Shown: piece by piece, positions 41,790 to 49,624 of the stretch | Numbering within the stretch: position 1 is the stretch's first letter | How the letters are laid out: every line of letters begins with the position of its first letter | Source of the DNA: Aureisphaera galaxeae | GTDB taxonomy: Bacteria; Bacteroidota; Bacteroidia; Flavobacteriales; Flavobacteriaceae | Direction: 5' to 3' | Assembly: GCF_028561275.1 (NCBI RefSeq) | Contig: NZ_JAQQTF010000005.1 | Span: 1-64,000, forward strand | DNA length: 64,000 bases | Notes under the pieces: generated by a model | The model's database searches: none | Told to the model about the DNA's origin: nothing | What the model saw: the letters and a program-made list of their open reading frames with translations, nothing else | Program-made: the position numbers and the translations under genes

Positions 41790-43271
41790 TTGGAAAATAA
41801 AAAAGAATCATATCGCGAAGTTGTAAAGGCCACCTCCCTTTTTGGCGGGGTAAAGGTATTTGCCATTCTTATCGCAGTGATTCGTTCTAAAGTCATTGCC
41901 ATTCTTATTGGGGCGGAGGGAATGGGAATCGCCAGTCTTTTCATGTCCACCCTTAATATGGTAAATGGAGTTACTAATCTGGGAATGGACAAAAGTGCGG
42001 TAAAGGATATTTCCTATGCCCGCGAAAAAAAGGACGAAACCGGTATACAGAAGGCCATTGCTATTTTAAGCCGAGTCACCTGGATTACTGGAATCGTGGG
42101 AACGGGGCTTATCATGCTTACTTCGCCTTGGCTCAGTGAACTGGCTTTTGGTAACAGGGAGTACACCCTTTTATTCGTTTGGGTGGCGATTTCTTTACTG
42201 TTCATTCAACTAACCAATGCGAAATTGGCCATTTTACAGGGAATCCGTAGACATAGAGCCTTGGCCAAGGCAAATCTGCTCGGTAATTTTTTGGGATTGG
42301 TAGGAACCTTACCACTGTATTACTTCTATGGCATCGATGCCATTGTTCCTGCCATCATTTTGGCCACCTTTTTAAGCTTGGCGGTGACCCATTATTTCTC
42401 CTTGAAGAATAAGATAAAGATCGATTCCATAGGAAATAAAGCAGCCTTTACCCAAGGCAAAAGTATGATCCGATTGGGAATCATGCTTAGCATAAGTGGA
42501 TTGATGTCCCTGCTGGCAGCTTATATATTGCAAATTTATATCAGTGCCAAAGGCGGTGTAGATCAAGTAGGGTTTTACAATGCCGGATTTGTAATTCTGA
42601 ATACCTACGTGGGGCTCATCTTTAGTGCAATGGCGACCGATTATTTTCCGAGACTATCTGGAATTATAGACGATCTCAAGAAAATTCAGCAGACTGTTTT
42701 CGAGCAGGCTCACGTAGCTTTACTACTTATTTCGCCCATCATCGTGGTGTTTATTGCCTTTGCTCCTCAAATCATTAGAATCCTGTATTCAGGGGAGTTC
42801 GATCCTGCCATCGTTTTTGTGAGTTGGGCCATTATGGGGATGTTCTTTAAGGCGGTTTCCTTTTCGGTAGGATACATCATTATTGCCAAAGGAGATTCTA
42901 ATCTGTTCTTAAAAACGACCTTTTCCTTTAATACCTTATTGCTTACCTTGAACATTCTTGGATATACTTATTATGGGCTATTGGGATTGGGAATCAGCTT
43001 TTTGGTGTACTATATCGTTCACTTCATTGCCATACAAATCATCACCTATTTCCGGTATCGTTTCTATTTAAAGAAAGATTTTTATTGGGTTTTTATCGTT
43101 TGTCTTTTCATCTGCACAGGAGCATTTTTAGCCTCTTTTTTAGAAACCGTTTTATGGAAGTATACTTTATTGGTACTTTTGATCCTGATTTCGATGGCGT
43201 ATTCCTTCTTCCAACTGAATAAGAAGATGGACGTAATGGAGTTAATAAAAAGCCGTTTTAAGAAAAAATGA
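41790..43271 (+). CDS. O-antigen flippase of the Wzx type, copy 2
   Basis: A 493-residue polytopic membrane protein with about thirteen helices. It has the polysaccharide-flippase features (REVVKATSLFGGVKVF, GAEGMGIASLFMSTLNMVNG, LGMDKSAVKDIS). It is not a close duplicate of the preceding flippase: the lengths and N-termini differ. It may export a second glycan, or one of the pair may work with another assembly line. The start is TTG at 41790, four bases after the stop of copy 1. It overlaps the next gene by four bases. Confidence 0.85.
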   Translation: MENKKESYREVVKATSLFGGVKVFAILIAVIRSKVIAILIGAEGMGIASLFMSTLNMVNGVTNLGMDKSAVKDISYAREKKDETGIQKAIAILSRVTWITGIVGTGLIMLTSPWLSELAFGNREYTLLFVWVAISLLFIQLTNAKLAILQGIRRHRALAKANLLGNFLGLVGTLPLYYFYGIDAIVPAIILATFLSLAVTHYFSLKNKIKIDSIGNKAAFTQGKSMIRLGIMLSISGLMSLLAAYILQIYISAKGGVDQVGFYNAGFVILNTYVGLIFSAMATDYFPRLSGIIDDLKKIQQTVFEQAHVALLLISPIIVVFIAFAPQIIRILYSGEFDPAIVFVSWAIMGMFFKAVSFSVGYIIIAKGDSNLFLKTTFSFNTLLLTLNILGYTYYGLLGLGISFLVYYIVHFIAIQIITYFRYRFYLKKDFYWVFIVCLFICTGAFLASFLETVLWKYTLLVLLILISMAYSFFQLNKKMDVMELIKSRFKKK

Positions 43272-44020
43272 GCCCGCTAAGAGGAACATATAGGCGTTTT
43301 AAAAAACGATGGAAAATCTTCTGGTCCATTAATTGGATGAAGACCTGGTATTTTAACTATAAGATGTTCCCGTATAGCATTGCCAGTAAATTACCGGTAG
43401 TCTTTTACGGTCGTGTGAAGTTTACCTGCTTGGATGGTAAGATCACTATCGATGCGCCCATAAAGAAAGGGATGATCGGCTTTGGACAGGCCTATGAAAA
43501 GAGTACGCGCGAAAGCGGTATTGCCGAAATTAACTTACAGGGGGAGCTTGTTTTTAAGGGATATGCACAATTTGGGAAGGACTATTTGGTGTATATCCAC
43601 AATGGAGGTTATTGCGAGTTTGGTCACATGGCTTCCTTGGCATCCAGCGGAAGACTCATTTGCTATAAAAGTATTGTATTGGGAACTTATGCGCGTATAG
43701 GCTCGCAAGGACAGCTTATTGATACTAACTTTCACCAAATGATCGATACCAAAACGGGAGAACGATTGCCTAAAACGGGATCCATTCAGTTGGGGGATTA
43801 CAATTTTGTGAGCAATAGGGTGACCATTATGCAAAAGACCAAAACCCCAAACAATTGTACCATTGCCTCCAATACCCTTTGCAATAAGGACTATACCGAT
43901 TTGGGTGAAAACATCTTGATCGGGGGAATTCCTGCCAAACTGCTTCGGGAGCATATTTCTAGGGATTGGGAAGGCGAAAAGGATCAAATAGAAAGTAGCC
44001 TAAAGGTTTTTGAATCATAA
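43268..44020 (+). CDS. left-handed beta-helix (hexapeptide) acyltransferase
   Basis: A 250-residue protein. A basic N-terminal helix region (RRFKKRWKIFWSINWMKTW) may associate with the membrane. The remainder is a hexapeptide-repeat beta helix (IVLGTYARIGSQGQLID and KTPNNCTIASNTLCNKDY) ending in GENILIGGIPAKLLRE, the usual end of WcaF/LpxA-type O- or N-acyltransferases. It may acetylate the amino sugar or another glycan position. It overlaps the flippase by four bases (ATGA), so it belongs to the same operon. Confidence 0.82.
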   Translation: MSPLRGTYRRFKKRWKIFWSINWMKTWYFNYKMFPYSIASKLPVVFYGRVKFTCLDGKITIDAPIKKGMIGFGQAYEKSTRESGIAEINLQGELVFKGYAQFGKDYLVYIHNGGYCEFGHMASLASSGRLICYKSIVLGTYARIGSQGQLIDTNFHQMIDTKTGERLPKTGSIQLGDYNFVSNRVTIMQKTKTPNNCTIASNTLCNKDYTDLGENILIGGIPAKLLREHISRDWEGEKDQIESSLKVFES

Positions 44021-44032
44021 AATCGAGACGAA

Positions 44033-44446
44033 TTGAAAAGTACAACCATAGAAGACATCCAGATTATTGATATCCCTCGTATAGAAGACCCAAGGGGAAA
44101 TCTTGCCGTGATCGAAAAAGAGGTGATTCCCTATGAAATAAAGCGAGTTTATTACTTATACGATGTTCCTAGCGATGCATCTAGGGGAGGACATGCGCAT
44201 ATTGATCAGTTAGAGCTTTTGGTGGCTGTGAGCGGTAGTTTTACGGTGGTGTTGGACGATGGCAAGGAAAAGACCGAAGTAACCCTTAAAAAGCCTAACA
44301 AGGGATTGCTTATTCCCAAGGGAATTTGGAGGGAATTGGATGATTTTTCTTCCGGATCGGTTTGTTTGGTACTTTCCAGCGGAGAGTTTCTAGAAGCCGA
44401 TTACATTAGGGAGTACGACGCGTTTCTCTCCTACAAGAACGATTAG
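44033..44446 (+). CDS. FdtA-like dTDP-4-oxo-6-deoxyhexose 3,4-ketoisomerase
   Basis: A 137-residue cupin. It has the WxcM/FdtA features DPRGNLAVIEKEVIPYEIKR, the motif ASRGGHAHIDQLELLVAVSG with the conserved His residues, and LLIPKGIWRELDDFSSGSVCLVL. FdtA converts dTDP-4-oxo-6-deoxyglucose to the 3-oxo form that FdtB aminates. QdtA is nearly indistinguishable here, so the sugar could be Fuc3N or Qui3N. The start is TTG at 44033, 12 bases after the acyltransferase. It ends sharing TTAG with the convergent glycosyltransferase. Confidence 0.87.
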   Translation: MKSTTIEDIQIIDIPRIEDPRGNLAVIEKEVIPYEIKRVYYLYDVPSDASRGGHAHIDQLELLVAVSGSFTVVLDDGKEKTEVTLKKPNKGLLIPKGIWRELDDFSSGSVCLVLSSGEFLEADYIREYDAFLSYKND

Positions 44447-45582
44447 GACGTCCAAGTGTCCAAATACTTTTGGGCCACCTTGCGATATTCATGCTCTTTT
44501 TCCACAAATGTTCTAGCATTGGCTCCAATGCGAGTAATGGCATCCTTATTCTCTACTAGCCAGGATAATTTCGAAACCAAATAGTCTACATCAGGCAAAG
44601 CATTGATACACACTTCATCCTCTTGCAGTCCATAGTGTTGCAGAAATTCTGTTTCAGCACCTGTAAACACTACTTTTCCACGGGCCATGGCCTCTAATGC
44701 GTTGTACCCTTGGTCGTAGCCAAATACTTGGTCGAGTAGTATGTGCGCCTCTTCAAATAAGACAATGTATTCCTTGTAAGGCAAATTGGTTACGGTGACG
44801 ATGTTTACTGCTGAAGGGTATTTCTCTTGAATAATTTTTAAGGCCTTTTCGAAAAAAGGAACCCCTTTGGCGAACCTATTCCCACGGTTAATGCCCAAGA
44901 AAATATTGATCTTATCGGTAATGGATAGCGGTTTGTATTCCATACGCTCCAAATTCACAGGATTAGGGATAAGCCCTTTGAATTTGGGATGCCCTTCCAA
45001 AGGCAACACATAGTCCATATCGGAAGCTATGATTCCCTTTACATGCTTCATAAGCAGCTCATGTGTCTTTCGATGTCCCTTCTTTGCATAATCCAAGATA
45101 TACTGAACGGTAGGTTTCAATGAAGGATCATTCAAATAGGGGGTAAGGATGGAATATTTTGGTTTTTGGGCCAATAGGAAGTTGACCACGAAAGTGTCCG
45201 CTCCGCAGGAGAGCAGATAGACGGTTCCGTTGTTGGCAATGATCTTCTTCAGCAATCTTCGCTCTAACCAAGGCATGGTTTTAATGGGCTTTTCGTTGAT
45301 GAGTTGCACTACATCATACCCCTTTAGTTGTTTTAGTTTTCGTGAAAACTTGATTCCCTTTTCCAGGGTGAAAAGATCGAATTTGGTGATTCTGAAAATC
45401 GCTTTTCTTATGAGGTCAATCCCAGGAAGGCTGAAGAAGCTTGGGCGAATGGAAATATCCACATCGAAATTTTTGAAGCCGTCGCCGTCACCCACTAAGG
45501 TAACTTCATGCCCCAAGGAAACCAATCCTTCCTTAAGGTTGTTGTGTAGACGGCTATACTCGCCCAATAATAAAACCTGCAT
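44443..45582 (-). CDS. glycosyltransferase (GT-B fold, family 4-like)
   Basis: A 379-residue protein. It opens MQVLLLGEYSRLHNNLKEGL, with the late GYDQGYNALEAMARGKVVFTGAETEF typical of GT-B retaining glycosyltransferases (a glycogen-phosphorylase-like nucleotide pocket). Acceptor and donor are not evident. It is the only minus-strand gene among the central run, convergent with the ketoisomerase and divergent from the next glycosyltransferase, so it has its own promoter in the 38 bases before 45621. Confidence 0.82.
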   Translation of the reverse strand: MQVLLLGEYSRLHNNLKEGLVSLGHEVTLVGDGDGFKNFDVDISIRPSFFSLPGIDLIRKAIFRITKFDLFTLEKGIKFSRKLKQLKGYDVVQLINEKPIKTMPWLERRLLKKIIANNGTVYLLSCGADTFVVNFLLAQKPKYSILTPYLNDPSLKPTVQYILDYAKKGHRKTHELLMKHVKGIIASDMDYVLPLEGHPKFKGLIPNPVNLERMEYKPLSITDKINIFLGINRGNRFAKGVPFFEKALKIIQEKYPSAVNIVTVTNLPYKEYIVLFEEAHILLDQVFGYDQGYNALEAMARGKVVFTGAETEFLQHYGLQEDEVCINALPDVDYLVSKLSWLVENKDAITRIGANARTFVEKEHEYRKVAQKYLDTWTS

Positions 45583-45620
45583 AAAAGTTATATTTGTGCC
45601 AAAGTTAAGTTTTTAAACAC

Positions 45621-46715
45621 ATGGAACAACCTAAACGCAAAATTGCCTTGGTGGGCAATACCCTTAGCAGTGGGGGTGCTGAGAAGGCACAAGCGAGGTT
45701 GTCCATTTTTTTGGATTCGAAAGGGATCGAGGTGCATCACATTCTGGTCACCGATAAGATTACCTATCCGTATGCGGGCAAGGTGTTCAATATGGGACGG
45801 TTAAAGAATCAATCCAACGACCTTTTCAACAAATTGAAACGACTTTCGGCCCTTCGGAAGTATCTGAAACAGGAAAAATTCGATTATATCATCGATTTCC
45901 GGGTGAAGAAGAACTTTCTTCAGGAAAATCTTATTGCCAATTGGGTGTATAAAGCACCCTATATCATGAGCATCCGAAGCTTTAATACCGATTATTACTT
46001 TCCGAAGCAAAAAGCAAAAGCTTCCCGTATCTACCGGAAATCTTACGGAATTGTAGCCGTTTCGAAAGCCCTTCAGAAGAAAATTGAAACCGAATTCGGC
46101 TATCAAAATGTCCATACCATATACAATGGGTTGGACTTTGATGAAATAAACACCTTGGCTGAAGCACCCCATAACTTGACATTTCCGTACATCTTGGGCA
46201 TTGGCCGAATGCAAAGTGGAATTAAGCAATTTGATCATCTCATAGAAGCATTTCATGATGCTGCGGCCCGACAAAAGGGAATTCACTTGGTATTGGTGGG
46301 TGAAGGGGAAGATCTTTCAAAATACAAAGAGTTGGTAGCGCGGTTGAAACTTGAAAGCGAAGTGCATTTTATTCCCTTTGTTGAAAATCCATTTCCTTAC
46401 TTTAAGAACGCTTACGTCACTGCTCTCACCAGTAAATTTGAAGGCTTTCCGAACGTACTCATAGAAAGTCTGGCTTCAGGAACTCCTGTCATGGCCTACG
46501 ATTGTGAGTCGGGCCCAAGTGAAATTATTGAGCATGAAGAGAATGGACTTCTTATCGCCAATCAGGATAAGGGAGCCCTATTGGAAGCCATGGATCGACT
46601 GGTAATGGATTCGGAACTCTACGATCGTTGCAAGGCTCAGGCACGCCAAAGTGTTGATTCCTTCGCCATGGAAGCCATTGGCCAAGAATGGCTTCGTTTA
46701 TTGAATATTAGCTAA
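45621..46715 (+). CDS. glycosyltransferase family 4 protein
   Basis: A 364-residue GT-B enzyme: RKIALVGNTLSSGGAEKAQARL (N-terminal donor/acceptor loop), a middle linker, and the C-terminal YVTALTSKFEGFPNVLIESL and GTPVMAYDCESGPSEIIEHEENG with the conserved Glu pair of the donor-binding site. It probably adds one sugar to the lipid-linked repeat unit. It is followed by a long palindromic hairpin at 46841. The divergent neighbour begins 38 bases away. Confidence 0.92.
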   Translation: MEQPKRKIALVGNTLSSGGAEKAQARLSIFLDSKGIEVHHILVTDKITYPYAGKVFNMGRLKNQSNDLFNKLKRLSALRKYLKQEKFDYIIDFRVKKNFLQENLIANWVYKAPYIMSIRSFNTDYYFPKQKAKASRIYRKSYGIVAVSKALQKKIETEFGYQNVHTIYNGLDFDEINTLAEAPHNLTFPYILGIGRMQSGIKQFDHLIEAFHDAAARQKGIHLVLVGEGEDLSKYKELVARLKLESEVHFIPFVENPFPYFKNAYVTALTSKFEGFPNVLIESLASGTPVMAYDCESGPSEIIEHEENGLLIANQDKGALLEAMDRLVMDSELYDRCKAQARQSVDSFAMEAIGQEWLRLLNIS

Positions 46716-46840
46716 GTTTTTTTCTTCTAGGTATTTTCCTGTTTAAAAAGGTGGATATTCCTATTTCAACTATGCGAGACAAGAACTACTTTCGCATTGT
46801 ATAGGGAATAGGGTATGTTTTGAGGAGGATATGCCCTTTG

Positions 46841-46873
46841 AAAGTCATTCGCGCGAATGACTTTTCCTTTTTT
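46841..46873 (+). terminator. palindromic terminator after the GT4 gene
   Basis: A 24-bp perfect palindrome (46841-46864; half-site AAAGTCATTCGC) is followed by TCCTTTTTT on the plus strand. It lies 125 bases after the GT4 stop and ten bases from the stop of the minus-strand gene. The T-run suits the plus strand best. Confidence 0.75.
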
Positions 46874-46882
46874 ATGCCCAGA

Positions 46883-47824
46883 CTACTTTTGATAGCTATT
46901 CACAGAAATCCCCAAGTTTTGAAGGACCAATTTCATCCAACGGATACCATGCAAAAGAAAGTTGGGCAATTTCAATAGGAGTCGTTGCTTCCAGGATAAA
47001 TTAGCAGGATCTATCGGGTCGACCATTTTTCGGAAATTCACTTTATCACCTCCCAATTTGTACATTTTGCCTTTTACATATCGCTGAAAATCCAGGTATT
47101 TTTTAATGTCCTTTCGGTCCTTGAATTGCGCTTCGTAACGATCGTAATCGGGAATGATTTTGTCGCCCAGTCCTTTTTGGGTAATCTGATTTTCAGAATC
47201 AAAGGCATACTGCACCAAAGGTTGTGAATGATAGGCCATTTTATAGACGGCATGCGCACGGATATTGAAATCCACATCTTCGCTAAACCGGATGGCTTCG
47301 TTGTAGTACCCCACTTTTTCAAAGACTTTTTTATGCACGCATAAACAGGACGGGTAATAAAAATTTTGGTTGAGGTTAGAGGCAAAAAAATTGGCTACGA
47401 CACCATGTTTGTCCACTCCTTCGATATGGAAATCATGATGGATGGTCTTTCCGTTTTTCAATAGCACTTCGTACTTGGTGGCAAAAAGTGAAGTCTCGGG
47501 GTAGGTTTCTATTAAAGAATTAATGGTTTCTAGAAAGGTGGGTTTCCAAGTGTCATCGGCATCTAAAAAAGCAATATAATCTGCTTTGGCCACTTTAATT
47601 CCTGTATTTCGGGAGGCCGATAAGCCTTTGTTCACAGAATGCTCTAAATATTGAATCCTAGAATCTGAAATGGCTTGTGCCTTTTCGAAACTCTGATCGG
47701 TAGAGCAGTCGTTAATAATGATAATTTCAAAATCGGTAACCGTCTGTTTCAGTACACTTTTAAGGGTGTCCTGAATGTAATTTTCCTTGTTGAACAAGGG
47801 TATGACGACCGTAAACCTAGGCAT
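46883..47824 (-). CDS. glycosyltransferase family 2 protein (GT-A)
   Basis: A 313-residue GT-A enzyme. It opens MPRFTVVIPLFNKENYIQDTL and has IIIINDCSTDQSFEKA, the metal-binding DxD in YIAFLDADDTWKP, and the late FSEDVDFNIRAHA. It would add a sugar from a nucleotide donor at the cytoplasmic membrane face. It overlaps the downstream end of the next GT2 gene by eight bases, so the pair is coupled. Donor unknown. Confidence 0.93.
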   Translation of the reverse strand: MPRFTVVIPLFNKENYIQDTLKSVLKQTVTDFEIIIINDCSTDQSFEKAQAISDSRIQYLEHSVNKGLSASRNTGIKVAKADYIAFLDADDTWKPTFLETINSLIETYPETSLFATKYEVLLKNGKTIHHDFHIEGVDKHGVVANFFASNLNQNFYYPSCLCVHKKVFEKVGYYNEAIRFSEDVDFNIRAHAVYKMAYHSQPLVQYAFDSENQITQKGLGDKIIPDYDRYEAQFKDRKDIKKYLDFQRYVKGKMYKLGGDKVNFRKMVDPIDPANLSWKQRLLLKLPNFLLHGIRWMKLVLQNLGISVNSYQK

Positions 47825-48710
47825 TCAATTTCTCTTTTAATAAGGTATAGTGGTACAGACGGTAGAGGTCGAACCACCTTAAATTAGGGTTGTTGGAATA
47901 TAGGTTTTTTTCAATTCGTTTTTCGAAAGCTCCAATGAACCCTTTGAATATTCCCAAAAGCCCCCATTTTTTCAATTTTAAATATAATTTCTGAACGGGT
48001 CTGAAATCTTCCGGAAAGTTCCCTTCCCTGTGAAACTGTAGGCTGGTCTCTAACGACTGAATGGATTTTTTGATAAAGGTTTTGGTGTTCTCCAATCCAA
48101 GATGATACACTGGATTGTCTATATGGGCTACTGTAATCCCATTTTTATAAATAAAATAGGACACAACATTATCCAATCCATATACATTTTCTGAAACCAG
48201 ATTCACCTCGAAAAATGTATCCTTTTTAATCAGGAGATTTTGGGAAATGATAAAATGCGGGCTTTTATTGCGCTCCTTCACATTTTTAGCTTCCCGATCG
48301 GAACCGTATTTCCATCGCAGGATTTGTTGTAATTCTGGCTTCTCCTTACGATATGCCACCCCTCCAAAAACAATAGGTGAGTCCTGAGACTGGGTAAGGG
48401 AAAATCTTTTTATGAAATCTGGATACTTAGGCATGACATCGGCATCTAAAAATAGGAGCCAATCGAATTGGGCCTGCTTTGCCAGAAAATCCCGGGTAGC
48501 AGTGCGCCCTAGATTCCTTTCATGTCGAAGAAGCCGGCAATGTGTGAGTTGGTCAATACCTTGATTTGCTTCAGTAACATCTTGATCCGTAGAAGCATCA
48601 TCTGCTACCATAATTTCGAAATCATGTCCCGCTTCTAGGCATTGCCGATGGATGTTTTCCACCAAGGAGAGCACGTTTGTATTGTATGTAGGGATAAGTA
48701 CCGACAGCAT
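47817..48710 (-). CDS. glycosyltransferase family 2 protein (GT-A), second
   Basis: A 298-residue GT-A enzyme from the ATG at 48710 (MLSVLIPTYNTNVLSLVENI). It carries MVADDASTDQDV and the DxD in LLFLDADVMPKYPDF. It is more like a chain-extending family 2 enzyme with a longer C-terminal helical region. A frame up to 48728 adds six residues but has no better start. A -7 box TATTTTTG (minus, 48733-48726) lies about 16 bases upstream, so it heads a two-gene unit with the following GT2. Confidence 0.9.
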   Translation of the reverse strand: MLSVLIPTYNTNVLSLVENIHRQCLEAGHDFEIMVADDASTDQDVTEANQGIDQLTHCRLLRHERNLGRTATRDFLAKQAQFDWLLFLDADVMPKYPDFIKRFSLTQSQDSPIVFGGVAYRKEKPELQQILRWKYGSDREAKNVKERNKSPHFIISQNLLIKKDTFFEVNLVSENVYGLDNVVSYFIYKNGITVAHIDNPVYHLGLENTKTFIKKSIQSLETSLQFHREGNFPEDFRPVQKLYLKLKKWGLLGIFKGFIGAFEKRIEKNLYSNNPNLRWFDLYRLYHYTLLKEKLNA

Positions 48711-48725
48711 GGCTAGTAAGAGATA

Positions 48726-48733
48726 CAAAAATA
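48726..48733 (-). promoter_or_regulatory. -7 box of the glycosyltransferase pair
   Basis: TATTTTTG (minus strand) matches TAnnTTTG exactly and lies 16 bases before the ATG at 48710. No -33 TTG is visible at the right distance. Confidence 0.5.
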
Positions 48734-48796
48734 GGCTTTTGGTTGTATTTATGTTTTATAATTAAACTATTTTAGGGGCGGAAAGAGAAGGAATCT

Positions 48797-49624
48797 ATGG
48801 AGACCAAAGCCATTGCGGACATTATTTTAAAAAGACTTAGCGAAGAAAAAGAAGCCATTACCCAGCAGTATACGGCATCCAAGGAAGGCATTGGTCACTT
48901 TTTTGTGGACGATCTACTTCCTGAATCCTTGGCACGAGAGATTTACGAAGCCTTTCCCAAAAAGGACCAAATGGTTCGTAAAAAGAGCTTACGCGAATAC
49001 AAGTATGTGGCTGCTCAAATGGATCAGTACAATCCGTTGTTGGAAAAGGCGATCTATGCATTTCAAGATCCTAGGATTGTAGATTTGGTAGGGGAAATTT
49101 GTCGCATCGAAGACTTGGAGCCAGATGAAAACCTCTATGCGGGTGGAATTTCACTCATGGCCGAAGGTAATTATTTAAATCCGCATCTCGACAATTCGCA
49201 TGATAAGGATCGTGATCGTTGGCGCATACTCAACTTGTTGTATTATGTGACACCGAATTGGGAAGATGATTACGGTGGGCATTTGGAGGTTTGGCCAGGG
49301 GGACTGGAACAACCGCAAGTAACCTTACATAGCCGTTACAATCGATTGGCCGTTATGGCCACCCATAGAAAATCATGGCATAGTGTGAGTCCAGTAGTAG
49401 CCGAGGGGGAACGATGCTGTGTGTCCAACTATTATTTCTCCAAGACGCCACTTCGGGAAGACGATACCTTTCATGTGACCAGCTTTAGGGCGCGTCCCGG
49501 TGAGAAATTAAAAGATTTCTTGTTGGGAACGGATTCCAAATTACGCATGATGATTCGTAAAGTATTTAAAAAAGGGATTCGGGAGAACCCGCATCAATAC
49601 AAAAAGGAAGACCAAGAGAAATGA
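48797..49624 (+). CDS. 2OG-Fe(II) oxygenase
   Basis: A 275-residue prolyl-4-hydroxylase-like dioxygenase. The iron triad is visible: His and Asp in NPHLDNSHD and the distal His in SWHSVSPV. The strand region is WRILNLLYYVTPNWEDDYGGHLEVW. Relatives hydroxylate proteins or small molecules. The position at the edge of the polysaccharide region and the four-base overlap with the subtilase (ATGA) suggest that the two genes are expressed together. Substrate unknown. Confidence 0.85.
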   Translation: METKAIADIILKRLSEEKEAITQQYTASKEGIGHFFVDDLLPESLAREIYEAFPKKDQMVRKKSLREYKYVAAQMDQYNPLLEKAIYAFQDPRIVDLVGEICRIEDLEPDENLYAGGISLMAEGNYLNPHLDNSHDKDRDRWRILNLLYYVTPNWEDDYGGHLEVWPGGLEQPQVTLHSRYNRLAVMATHRKSWHSVSPVVAEGERCCVSNYYFSKTPLREDDTFHVTSFRARPGEKLKDFLLGTDSKLRMMIRKVFKKGIRENPHQYKKEDQEK

